A stretch of DNA of 8,765 bases, taken from the NCBI GenBank assembly GCA_002449535.1, contig DJWZ01000101.1, forward strand, positions 28,769 to 37,533, written 5' to 3'. Within the stretch, counting starts at the first letter, position 1. Each line of letters opens with the position of its first letter. A program made the position numbers and the translations under genes. Below, in pieces: positions 1-6,992 of the stretch. Under the pieces are notes generated by a model, which made no database searches, was not told where the DNA came from, and saw only the letters and a list, made by a program, of their open reading frames with translations. Source of the DNA: Prevotellaceae bacterium UBA7017. GTDB lineage: Bacteria; Bacteroidota; Bacteroidia; Bacteroidales; Bacteroidaceae.

Positions 1-2951
1 GCCTCCGTGTTGAACGAAGCGTCAGGAGTGCCCAGTATGTAGTTTACTATGAACATCACGTCGGGCATACCAACCTCGCCGTCACCGTTGGCATCACCGC
101 GCAGAATTGCAAATGGGTCACCTTCCTCTATAAAGAAGAATTCTTTCCATTGGTTAGCTGCTTGATATGTTGATATGGTGCCTTCAGGAACATAAAGAAC
201 GCAATCCCATTTACTGATATCATCAAGTGCCTGACTACCACAAACAGGTGGTGTCGTTGCTTTGCTGACTATAGTTGTAACAGCATTACAATCAGAGAAA
301 GCCTCTTGCTCGATACTTTGTAATTTTGCTCCAAATGAAAGACTCTTCAAACTGGAGCAACCAGAGAAAGCATACTTGCCAAACTTTGTAACGCCATCAC
401 CAACCTTGAAACTTTGCAGATTGGTACATCCATAAAATTCATTATCCGAAATCTCCGTTTCCCTATCTGTTATCACAACTGTTCTCAAGCTCGTATTACG
501 ATAGAAAGGTGAGTAGCCATAACTTGAAGATGTATTGTATGTAATATTTCTTCCTATATATACAGAGTCAAGAGGACAGTCAGCAAACATAGGATTAGAA
601 CCATTACTGGATAACGACAAATCAGAATCACCATTATCCATTATTACCGTTTTCAGTCTTGTACACCCTTTGAAAACATAATTATCGATTGAGGTAACAC
701 TTTGTGGTATTTGTATTTTTTCTAAAGCAGCACAGTTCCAAAAGGCATAATAACCTATTGATTTTACCCCACTTCCTATCTTTATCGAATTTAAGGCGGT
801 GCAATCGTTGAAAGCATAGATTCCTATAGAGGTAACAGCATCAGGAATTGTAATACTACTTAATTTTGAACAACGATAGAATGCACTACTTCCAATTGAT
901 GTTACTCCATTTCCTAAATCGATTTTTGTGATGCTTGAACATTCCCTAAATGTATTTTTCCCTATATCGCCTTTGTTATTGATGGTTACAGTATTTAAGT
1001 TTGTACAACCATCAAATGCACTTTCTCCTATATTTCCTTGGTTGCTAATGGTTGCAGTATTCAGACTTGTACAACCATAAAAGGCATCATTACCTAAATC
1101 ACCTGTAAAACTTAATTTCACATCTTTGATAAATGTATTACCATAACAAGTGTGTGGGCATACTTGTTTTACTGTCAAAGAAATGCCCTTGTTCGTAACT
1201 TTCTCACCAATATTAATCTTCTCTGCTGAATCATCATAAACGCAGTCAATAGCATCACAAGTACGTTCTGATGGGCTTACAGGAACATATCTAATTCCGT
1301 CAACCACAAACATTGAACTAAGAAAAGGATACACAGTTTTGTTACTCAAACTTGTATAATTATTATTGGCAACATAGTTTACAGTTCCTTGAGCATTTGT
1401 ATAGTTTTGCGGAGGGGTATTTGTCAGCCAGATAACTTTTGTTGGTTTAGACGAGAATACAGGACTTCCAATGCTCGTCACTCCACTACCGATGGTGACG
1501 GAGGTAAGTTTAGAGCAATTATAGAACGCCATTTCTCCAATGCTCGTCACGCTGTTGCCGATGGTTACGGAGGTAAGGCCAGAGCAACCATTGAACGCAC
1601 CATTTCCTATTGATGTCACACTGTTGGGGATTACCAAATTCGTTATTTCTGCATTCTCATCGCTGTAGAGATGATGGGCATAATAGAGAGGATTTGCGTT
1701 CTCGCTTCCAAAAGATATTCCACACCATGCTGCAATGTCTTGAACTATAACTTTTTTCAAACCTGTGCAGCCAGAGAATGCATCTTTTCCAATGCTTGTC
1801 ACGCTGTTGGGGATTTCAATGAATTTCAAACTGGAGCATCCAGAGAAAGCACGTTCTCTTATTGATGTCACGCTATTAGGAATGGTCACCGATGTCAGGC
1901 CGGAGCAGTCTGCAAAAGCATTGCTTCCTATTGATGTAACACTGCCAGGGATAGCAACAGAAGTTAAGTTTGAGCAATCGTTAAAAGCATAATTACCGAT
2001 TGATTTCACGCCATCTAGTATTTCAACCATCGTAATGTATGACCTAAAAGAGAACCATGGAGCATCAGAGGCAATGGTATAATCTTTCATTGTGCCTGTA
2101 CCAGTGATTTTAAGTACACCAGTGTTATAGTTGAAATAATAATTTAAACCATACCCACATGAGCCAGAATAAATGTCGCCTATATCTTCAACTATACCAA
2201 ATTTGCTCCATGGAGTTGTTGTCTTATATGAATCAATTGATTCTCTTGGAACATATAGAGTGCCACTTTCATAAGGTGTAAAACTGAACGCATTATCAGC
2301 TGCTGTTGGTACCTTCTTTGTATTGCAATATAATTCTTTAAGATTACAGTCACCAAAAACTCTTTCTCCTAATATTTCTACACTATTGCCCAAAGTAACA
2401 GATGCAAGATCAGAGCAATAAGCACAAACGCCTTTTCCTAATGATAATAAGCTGTTAGGGAAGGTCAAAGATGTAATTTTATTATGATAGAAAGCATAAT
2501 CACCTATAGATTTTATACTATTACCCATAATAATTGAGTAAAGAGAGCAGTTGCAGAAGGCTCTATCTTTTATTGATGTGACACTGTTTGGGATAGTAAT
2601 AGATGTAATACCAGAACACTCATTGAAAGCCGAACTTCCTATAGATGTTACACTGTTGCCTATACTTACAGATGTAAGAAAATAGCAACCATAGAAAGCA
2701 TTATCCCCAATTGATGTTACACCATTAGATATTTCAACCGTAGAGATATAGTAACTGTTTGATTTCCACGGAGAATCTGAGTCAGACAAGTAATTGGTCA
2801 TCGCACCTGTTCCGGAAATTTTTAGAACTCTTGTACTCGTGTCAAGAGAATATCTAACGTTAGCTCCACATGAGCCTTCATAAACTTCTGCATTGATGTT
2901 TAAGGCACTTAAAATGCAAATGAGAAATAGTAATGATAATTTTTTCGTCAT
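1..2951 (-). CDS. BspA-like leucine-rich-repeat secreted surface protein with dockerin-like tail (C-terminus cut by window edge)
   Basis: The reading frame is open for 983 codons from ATG at 2951 to the window edge. Residues 1-21 form a signal peptide: a basic MTKK start, a hydrophobic core, and a cleavage site after NINA. The body is built of BspA/TpLRR (LRR_5) repeats with a unit like NSVTSIG..AF..CS.LTSVTIP, about 23 residues long. A cap module (GSCG..L.Y..., then G-T-G-x-M and a PW motif) occurs twice, at about residue 22 and about residue 257, each followed by its own repeat block. A non-repeat insert at about 505-615 contains WLTNTPP, YPFLSSMF and PVSPSERTCDAIDCVY. The last visible residues (about 951-983) read GDANGDGEVGMPDV, a calcium-binding dockerin-type loop, and a second copy probably lies off the edge. 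BspA-family proteins are exported and often bind host proteins or other bacteria; the ligand here is unknown. The family is near certain, the role is inferred. Confidence 0.93.
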   Translation of the reverse strand, partial: MTKKLSLLFLICILSALNINAEVYEGSCGANVRYSLDTSTRVLKISGTGAMTNYLSDSDSPWKSNSYYISTVEISNGVTSIGDNAFYGCYFLTSVSIGNSVTSIGSSAFNECSGITSITIPNSVTSIKDRAFCNCSLYSIIMGNSIKSIGDYAFYHNKITSLTFPNSLLSLGKGVCAYCSDLASVTLGNSVEILGERVFGDCNLKELYCNTKKVPTAADNAFSFTPYESGTLYVPRESIDSYKTTTPWSKFGIVEDIGDIYSGSCGYGLNYYFNYNTGVLKITGTGTMKDYTIASDAPWFSFRSYITMVEILDGVKSIGNYAFNDCSNLTSVAIPGSVTSIGSNAFADCSGLTSVTIPNSVTSIRERAFSGCSSLKFIEIPNSVTSIGKDAFSGCTGLKKVIVQDIAAWCGISFGSENANPLYYAHHLYSDENAEITNLVIPNSVTSIGNGAFNGCSGLTSVTIGNSVTSIGEMAFYNCSKLTSVTIGSGVTSIGSPVFSSKPTKVIWLTNTPPQNYTNAQGTVNYVANNNYTSLSNKTVYPFLSSMFVVDGIRYVPVSPSERTCDAIDCVYDDSAEKINIGEKVTNKGISLTVKQVCPHTCYGNTFIKDVKLSFTGDLGNDAFYGCTSLNTATISNQGNIGESAFDGCTNLNTVTINNKGDIGKNTFRECSSITKIDLGNGVTSIGSSAFYRCSKLSSITIPDAVTSIGIYAFNDCTALNSIKIGSGVKSIGYYAFWNCAALEKIQIPQSVTSIDNYVFKGCTRLKTVIMDNGDSDLSLSSNGSNPMFADCPLDSVYIGRNITYNTSSSYGYSPFYRNTSLRTVVITDRETEISDNEFYGCTNLQSFKVGDGVTKFGKYAFSGCSSLKSLSFGAKLQSIEQEAFSDCNAVTTIVSKATTPPVCGSQALDDISKWDCVLYVPEGTISTYQAANQWKEFFFIEEGDPFAILRGDANGDGEVGMPDVMFIVNYILGTPDASFNTE

Positions 2952-2982
2952 TATTTTTGAGTTTTAGTTTCTATTCTGAGCG

Positions 2983-3013
2983 CGAAGGTAGTAAAAATTT
3001 CCGAAATACCAAA
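2983..3013 (-). promoter_or_regulatory. Bacteroidetes-type promoter for the BspA-like gene
   Basis: Read on the minus strand, TTTG (3013-3010) lies 19 nt before TACCTTCG (2990-2983), which matches the Bacteroidetes -7 box TAnnTTTG at seven of eight positions. This would give a 5' leader of about 30 nt ahead of the ATG at 2951. The start codon is preceded by A/T-rich sequence without a Shine-Dalgarno motif, as is usual in this phylum. The rest of the divergent intergenic region (2952-3177) shows only A/T-rich sequence and the opposing promoter. Confidence 0.72.
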
Positions 3014-3111
3014 AAAAATGGGAAGATTTTTTTATGTTTTATGGCGTTTGTTTATGTCTTTGGATTGATTATTATCAAGGATTTGCACAATTCCTGCATT
3101 CTAACCTAAAT

Positions 3112-3146
3112 TTTGGTAATAATACGGATTGTTTTTGTTAATTTTG
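3112..3146 (+). promoter_or_regulatory. Probable promoter for the 395-residue protein gene
   Basis: TAATTTTG at 3139-3146 is a full match to the TAnnTTTG -7 box, placed about 30 nt before the ATG at 3178. The nearest upstream TTTG (3112-3115) is 23 nt away, longer than the usual 19-21, so the -33 element is uncertain. The divergent arrangement with the BspA-like gene leaves roughly 100 nt between the two promoters, enough for a shared regulator, but I see no obvious operator palindrome there. Confidence 0.55.
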
Positions 3147-3177
3147 CGGGTGATGAACTTTTAATAAATAGATAATT

Positions 3178-4365
3178 ATGTTATATTCCACCATAGTACA
3201 GAGAAATGAAGAGGGCTTTCAGGAAATGTACAATGCTGCCCGTCAATTTGAGAATGAGAATTTATTGGAGGCTCTTATAGCATGCAAATTAAATAAAAAA
3301 AAGGTTGAACAAATACTTAACCTGACTCGAATTTATCAGGCTCGTTTAAATATAGAGTCTATGGATTTGGTTGAGTTTTCGGAAAACTTTATTGAGGAAT
3401 ATGCTACAGATCATAACGAATGTTTTCGTTTAACAGAGAAACTTATCAGACGCATTGGGACAACTATAACCGGAAGTATGAAACTATTTCGCAAGTTCTG
3501 TCCTGTTGTACGCCGTAAGTTAGATGGGGCAGGCAATGTCGTTCCTACTCTTGACTATTCCAGACTGACTTTTCGTCAGTTTTATGGACAATTATTTGGA
3601 GTGGAGGCATATATTGATTTGGTAAAAACACTACTTCAGGAAATGTCTTCTTTTTTCTATCATTTGATTACCGTATTGAAATTATGCAAGGATATGATTC
3701 GTAAAGAGGAAGAGGTTCTTGGGGATACGGAAAGACTTATACAGATTTTCAATGATAGTTGTGATCAGGTCCTTCATAGTGTGCGTGAGGTGTTTAAGAC
3801 TTTTAATAACGTCAAATTAGTATCAGATGAAGAGTTGGCAGAGAGACGTAAAAATGCTCGTCCTATAAAAGAATGGATAGCAAAGGAGTATCACAAACAC
3901 GATAAGAAATGGTTAATGGAGGAAGGGATTATTCGTAGGCTTGTGACAGGAAATCAATATGGTCTTGATGATAAAGCTGCATTGTTGTGGGATAGAAATC
4001 CGGAATGGGGACGTAAGGTATGCGATATAATACCAAAGTTGGATATGTTATCTATTCCTTTTAGAAAAAGCAAGAAAGCAGAACTCCAAGGAAAAGAGGG
4101 TACATTTGAAGCCACCGAGATGGTCTATTTTATAAAATGGAGTGCTGTTAGCTATATGAGTAATAATGGTACGGAAGTAAAAGACGAAGCCAAAGAAAGA
4201 CAATTATACCGATATGTAGAAGAAAAATATAAGGGAAAATATATATTGCCTTCATGGCAGGCTGTATGTGCTGCAAGAAAATTCTTGTATAGAGAAAATA
4301 TTTCCATGCAAGAAATGGCAAATAACTTTGCAAAATATATTGAAAACGAATCAAAGGTAGCTTAA
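3178..4365 (+). CDS. Hypothetical helical cytoplasmic protein, 395 residues
   Basis: I do not recognise the family. The ATG at 3178 follows a -7 promoter box at a sensible distance, and an intrinsic terminator begins about 24 nt after the stop, so this is a complete single-gene unit. There is no signal peptide and no convincing membrane segment. Most of residues 1-210 look alpha-helical and charged, with a short possible loop at 114-128 (KLDGAGNVVPTLDYS). After a basic linker near 220-230 (EELAERRKNARPIKEW) comes a second part rich in Lys, Trp and Tyr, including KKWLMEEGIIRRL (243-255), a block around FIKWSAVSYM (318-327) and YILPSWQAVCAARKFLY (355-371). The basic character would fit nucleic-acid or partner-protein binding, but no catalytic motif is visible. 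The gene is clearly more AT-rich than the ATPase gene that follows, which may point to a separate origin. It is a real gene with unknown function. Confidence 0.82.
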   Translation: MLYSTIVQRNEEGFQEMYNAARQFENENLLEALIACKLNKKKVEQILNLTRIYQARLNIESMDLVEFSENFIEEYATDHNECFRLTEKLIRRIGTTITGSMKLFRKFCPVVRRKLDGAGNVVPTLDYSRLTFRQFYGQLFGVEAYIDLVKTLLQEMSSFFYHLITVLKLCKDMIRKEEEVLGDTERLIQIFNDSCDQVLHSVREVFKTFNNVKLVSDEELAERRKNARPIKEWIAKEYHKHDKKWLMEEGIIRRLVTGNQYGLDDKAALLWDRNPEWGRKVCDIIPKLDMLSIPFRKSKKAELQGKEGTFEATEMVYFIKWSAVSYMSNNGTEVKDEAKERQLYRYVEEKYKGKYILPSWQAVCAARKFLYRENISMQEMANNFAKYIENESKVA

Positions 4366-4388
4366 GCATTATATTTATACAAATATTT

Positions 4389-4425
4389 AATTGACAGGTT
4401 TGAAAAAATCTGTCAATTTTTTTTT
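4389..4425 (+). terminator. Intrinsic terminator after the 395-residue protein gene
   Basis: A perfect 9-bp stem, AATTGACAG (4389-4397) with CTGTCAATT (4410-4418), encloses a 12-nt loop and runs into nine T residues (4417-4425). It starts 24 nt after the TAA stop. The stem is A/T-rich but the geometry is typical of a rho-independent terminator. Confidence 0.85.
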
Positions 4426-4462
4426 ACAACGTAAATGTAGCTTTGTCATTTTTTTTTAATTT

Positions 4463-4492
4463 TTTTTACAACAGATACCTCCGTTGTAAAAA
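4463..4492. repeat. 10-bp perfect inverted repeat, 10-nt spacer
   Basis: TTTTTACAAC (4463-4472) and GTTGTAAAAA (4483-4492) are exact reverse complements around the spacer 4473-4482. A further direct copy of TTTTTACAAC sits at 4421-4430, overlapping the T-run of the terminator. As RNA it could form a weak hairpin; as DNA it could be a dimeric binding site. Confidence 0.6.
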
Positions 4493-4503
4493 CTCTTCGT
4501 TGA

Positions 4504-4555
4504 CATGCGTCTATCGGCTACTGTTTTTGTAAAATACAAAGTGTGCATGCGTCTA
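4504..4555. repeat. Pair of CATGCGTCTA direct repeats, iteron-like spacing
   Basis: The 10-bp sequence CATGCGTCTA occurs at 4504-4513 and 4546-4555. Start-to-start distance is 42 bp, about four helical turns, which would put both copies on the same face of the DNA. A perfect inverted repeat (4526-4540) lies between them. Shorter GCGTCT recurs at 4710-4714 only in part, in the leader, so the two full copies are the supported repeat. Confidence 0.6.
4526..4540. promoter_or_regulatory. Perfect inverted repeat TTTGTA-AAA-TACAAA, operator candidate
   Basis: A 6-bp inverted repeat with a 3-nt centre, about 70 nt upstream of the -33 box of the helicase/primase promoter. Its size suits a small dimeric DNA-binding protein. 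No partner regulator is encoded in the window, so the function is inferred from symmetry alone. Confidence 0.4.
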
Positions 4556-4575
4556 AACGTCTGTAAATCAAAGAC

Positions 4576-4587
4576 TTTACGCGTAAA
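4576..4587. promoter_or_regulatory. 12-bp palindrome TTTACGCGTAAA, operator candidate
   Basis: A perfect palindrome centred on ACGCGT, 19 nt before the -33 TTTG at 4607. This position just upstream of the promoter suits an activator or repressor site, or an initiator-binding site. Confidence 0.4.
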
Positions 4588-4606
4588 CCAATATATTCTT
4601 TTCTTT

Positions 4607-4637
4607 TTTGTCATATCAAAAAATACCCGTACCTTTG
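4607..4637 (+). promoter_or_regulatory. Strong Bacteroidetes promoter for the ATPase/primase unit
   Basis: TTTG (4607-4610), a 19-nt spacer, then TACCTTTG (4630-4637) matches the Bacteroidetes -33/-7 consensus exactly. Transcription should begin near 4643, giving a leader of about 105-110 nt before the ATG at 4751. Confidence 0.85.
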
Positions 4638-4642
4638 CCTTG

Positions 4643-4750
4643 CATTCAGGATAATCCTGATTGTGATGCCATCTTTTCCAGCGCGCTTTTAGGAGTAGTG
4701 GCATCGAGGCGTCTCACCTTTTGTTAAACCTTCCAAATAATAGTAAGAAA
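4643..4750 (+). promoter_or_regulatory. Structured 5' leader of the ATPase mRNA
   Basis: At or just after the expected transcription start is a 15-nt perfect inverted repeat, TCAGGAT-A-ATCCTGA (4646-4660). It could be an operator over the start site or a 5' hairpin in the mRNA. It is followed by a second stem, GATGCCA (4665-4671) with TGGCATC (4699-4705), extendable by one T-G pair, enclosing the self-complementary AGCGCGCT. The region from 4707 to the ATG is unstructured and A/T-rich, as expected before a Bacteroidetes start codon. Confidence 0.55.
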
Positions 4751-5911
4751 ATGGAGGTACAAAATAAAGAGACTTTAAACGTTCAGCAGCCGGAAGAGCT
4801 GGCTGGACAAGTAAACAACCAAGCCCAAGAGATGGTTGAAAACATCGTGGGCGAGGCTGTCAACCAACCTACTGCGGAGGAGCAGAAAGAGAATGAGCGC
4901 AGGGAGGCTCTTGCCAGGTTGCTTGTTCAGAGTGGCACGGAGGTGCAGCCCGAGGAGTTTGCCCTCACGGTTGACGGGGTCGGTGTGTTTGCACGCAACG
5001 ACATCCATGCCATCAAGGGCAAGCAGAAATGCGGTAAGACAACCGTCCTGAAGGTGTGTATTGCTGCATGGCTTAGCGGTAGGCAGTTTCGCGTCACGTC
5101 GGGCTTTGACGAGCCCAGCATCCTTTATCTTGACACGGAACAGAAGGCGTCTGACGTGAAGCTTATCATCACGGATGTCATGGACATGACGGGGCTGTCA
5201 GCCGACTTTGTTGACGAGCACCTGAAGGTGTATGCCCTGCGCAAGCGCGACTATAACATGCTGCTTGACGACATGAAACTGCTCATCGGCGATATCAAGC
5301 CTGATGTTGTCATCGTTGATGGCATCGTGGAGTTTGTGGCGAGCTTCAATGACGAGGCACTGGCAAAGGCACTTATCCATGACTTGCTGAGTATCTCTGA
5401 GGAGAACCGCCTTGCCATGCTCTGCGTGCTGCATACAAACAAGGCAGACGAGGACCACAACATGCGCGGACACCTCGGCACCATGCTCAGCCAGAAGGCG
5501 GGCACGGTGATAGAGTGTCAGAAGAGGGACACCGTCATCACCGTGAGGTGCTCGGATGCACGCCATGCAGAGATGCCCGACTGGAGCATCATGTTCAATG
5601 AGGATGGCCACATCGTGGACGCCGATGAGCAACGTCGCCAGTTCCTTGAGCAGCGCAAGGTAGAGCAACAGCAGAAGCGCAGGGAGGAAGCTGAGCGCAA
5701 GCAGAAGGAACGATTGGATATGTGCCTGGAGATCATTCGCAGGAATGGTGGTCAGGTTGCAAGAGGCGTACTTGCAGAAAGTCTGGCACAGGCAGCAAGC
5801 ATAGATCGTACTACCGCTTCTAAATTTATAACGGCACAGGTAAGAGACGGCTTGATTTTTGAAGTCCAAAAGATGGTTTCAGACAAACCTGAAACGCTAA
5901 TTCCTTTCTGA
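4751..5911 (+). CDS. RepA-like / AAA_25-type P-loop ATPase (putative replicative helicase)
   Basis: The predicted product is 386 residues from the ATG at 4751. The frame can be extended to a TTG at 4721, but the ATG is preferred because A/T-rich sequence precedes it and the extra ten residues look unconserved. Residues 1-65 are a Gln/Glu-rich, probably disordered tail. The RecA-like core has Walker A GKQKCGKT (90-97, Lys96), a DTEQ motif (128-131) typical of RepA-like ATPases, Walker B DVVIVDG (185-191) and HTN (228-230) as a likely sensor. A charged coiled-coil segment (about 293-322) connects to a C-terminal winged-helix-like region (about 330-375). RepA-family hexamers of RSF1010-type plasmids are 5'-3' helicases working with a dedicated primase, and a primase-like gene follows here. 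Helicase activity is inferred from family and context. The gene is visibly richer in GC than the one upstream. Confidence 0.88.
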   Translation: MEVQNKETLNVQQPEELAGQVNNQAQEMVENIVGEAVNQPTAEEQKENERREALARLLVQSGTEVQPEEFALTVDGVGVFARNDIHAIKGKQKCGKTTVLKVCIAAWLSGRQFRVTSGFDEPSILYLDTEQKASDVKLIITDVMDMTGLSADFVDEHLKVYALRKRDYNMLLDDMKLLIGDIKPDVVIVDGIVEFVASFNDEALAKALIHDLLSISEENRLAMLCVLHTNKADEDHNMRGHLGTMLSQKAGTVIECQKRDTVITVRCSDARHAEMPDWSIMFNEDGHIVDADEQRRQFLEQRKVEQQQKRREEAERKQKERLDMCLEIIRRNGGQVARGVLAESLAQAASIDRTTASKFITAQVRDGLIFEVQKMVSDKPETLIPF

Positions 5912-5935
5912 CTGCGATAAGATTTTTGTGTGTTT

Positions 5936-5966
5936 GTGATTGCACCTATATATATAGTGCAATCAC
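5936..5966. promoter_or_regulatory. 10-bp perfect inverted repeat between ATPase and primase-like genes
   Basis: GTGATTGCAC (5936-5945) and GTGCAATCAC (5957-5966) pair perfectly; the 11-nt spacer contains the self-complementary TATATATATA (5947-5956), so the hairpin could extend almost to its tip. There is no T-run after it, so it is not a standard terminator. It lies in the 111-nt gap between the two genes, about 57 nt before the ATG at 6023. It may set relative expression of the two genes, stabilise processed mRNA, or be a protein-binding or origin element. Confidence 0.6.
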
Positions 5967-6022
5967 GCACGCACATCAATCGCCCATATTTTTCACTAAA
6001 TTCTCTTAATTCACATTTAGTT

Positions 6023-6961
6023 ATGAACACCGACTATCGTTATAAACTTGAGACCCCGAAGGTCACCGGACACCGACAGATGAAATATACATGTCCGCAT
6101 TGCGGCAGGAAGAAATGCTTTGTGAGGTATGTCGATACGCACCACGACTGCAGATACATTGCCGACGATGTTGGCAAGTGCGACCACCAGCACTCGTGTG
6201 GCTACCACTATAAGCCCAGCGAGTATTACAAGGACAATCAGTGGGACGCAGAGCGCGATGACGGCAATGACACCACTAAGCATTGCACTCCAGTCATCCT
6301 GCCTCCCTTCCAGGCAATGCCTATGGAATATGTAGTTCGCAGCCATTCAAAGCAGAGTACCTTCTGGCAATGGCTATCTACCGATGTTGTAAAAAAGCTG
6401 AATATTCCTACGGAGCAAATACAGCGTGTCTATGATGACTATTTGGTTGGAGCCACCAAGAAAGGAAATGTCATCTTCTGGCAGATAGACCAAAGACAGC
6501 AGGTGCATGGCGGACATATCATGCAGTATCGTGCAGACGGACATCGTGAGGGCTTTCAGGGATGGACGCACATACCGCTGATACGCAGGGGCTTGCTGCC
6601 GCTTGACTGGCAACTGTACCAGTGCCTCTATGGCGAGCATCTGCTATGTAAATATCCGGATGCTCACGTCTGTCTTGTAGAAAGCGAGAAAACAGCCCTC
6701 GTAATGGCTGCATACATGCCGCAACATTTATGGTTGGCGACAGCAGGCAGCGGTGGCTTGTCTGCAGAGAGGGTAAAGTGCCTGGCAGGACGGAATGTCA
6801 CGTTGTTTCCCGACAGCGGATGCTATGAGAAATGGTGTCGCCAGATGGAGCAAGCGAGTGATATAGACTACAGCATAGACAAGCAGCTGGAGTCATATCC
6901 TCCGAATACGGATTTGTGTGACATCCTGCTGAATAGTTCCTGTCCTCAAAACATGGCTTAG
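6023..6961 (+). CDS. Primase-like protein with N-terminal zinc finger and Toprim domain (DUF6371-like)
   Basis: The predicted product is 312 residues from the ATG at 6023. The frame stays open upstream to a GTG at 5930, but that would translate through the perfect inverted repeat at 5936-5966, so the ATG is preferred. The N-terminus has CPHCGRKKC (24-32), followed by CDHQHSCGY (53-61), a zinc-binding pattern like that of DNA-primase zinc fingers. Residues about 100-205 are a less distinctive middle region. A Toprim-like domain follows: VCLVESEKTALVMAA (216-230, with the expected Glu220), WLATAGSGGL (237-246) and VTLFPDSGCYEKW (259-271, with Asp264). The third acidic residue of the usual DxD is replaced by Gly, as I recall also being variable in this Bacteroidales family. 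Immediate linkage to the RepA-like ATPase suggests a helicase/primase pair. No separate promoter is visible, so co-transcription is likely. DUF6371 is recalled from motif style. Confidence 0.82.
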   Translation: MNTDYRYKLETPKVTGHRQMKYTCPHCGRKKCFVRYVDTHHDCRYIADDVGKCDHQHSCGYHYKPSEYYKDNQWDAERDDGNDTTKHCTPVILPPFQAMPMEYVVRSHSKQSTFWQWLSTDVVKKLNIPTEQIQRVYDDYLVGATKKGNVIFWQIDQRQQVHGGHIMQYRADGHREGFQGWTHIPLIRRGLLPLDWQLYQCLYGEHLLCKYPDAHVCLVESEKTALVMAAYMPQHLWLATAGSGGLSAERVKCLAGRNVTLFPDSGCYEKWCRQMEQASDIDYSIDKQLESYPPNTDLCDILLNSSCPQNMA

Positions 6962-6992
6962 GAATTATTGTTGGAAGGCTTTGTAACAATTG

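Larger units (their letters stand above)
4417..4600. other. Repeat- and palindrome-rich non-coding region ahead of the helicase/primase unit
   Basis: This stretch has no credible gene. It contains: TTTTTTTTACAAC-type tracts ending at 4430 and again at 4472, 42 bp apart; a 10-bp inverted repeat TTTTTACAAC (4463-4472) / GTTGTAAAAA (4483-4492); two copies of CATGCGTCTA with starts 42 bp apart; an inverted repeat TTTGTA-AAA-TACAAA (4526-4540); and the palindrome TTTACGCGTAAA (4576-4587). It lies just upstream of the promoter for a RepA-like ATPase and a primase-like gene. Such clustering fits a regulatory region with several operators, or an origin with iterons. The sequence alone does not separate the two. 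Confidence 0.55.

Noticed and set aside
1389..1992. Short forward frames inside the BspA-like gene
   Set aside because: They are antisense to the repeat units of the large minus-strand gene and simply mirror its periodicity.
4456..4704. Minus-strand frame of 82 codons opposite the ATPase leader
   Set aside because: It covers the promoter, leader and repeat region of the ATPase gene, has no promoter of its own, and its Lys/Arg-rich composition looks like antisense of T-rich DNA.
4721..4750. TTG start extending the ATPase by ten residues
   Set aside because: The ATG at 4751 has the expected A/T-rich upstream context, and TTG starts are rare in this phylum.
5198..5869. Minus-strand frame of 223 codons opposite the ATPase gene
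   Set aside because: The forward strand carries Walker A, Walker B and other motifs across the same bases; the minus frame is a shadow caused by codon bias.
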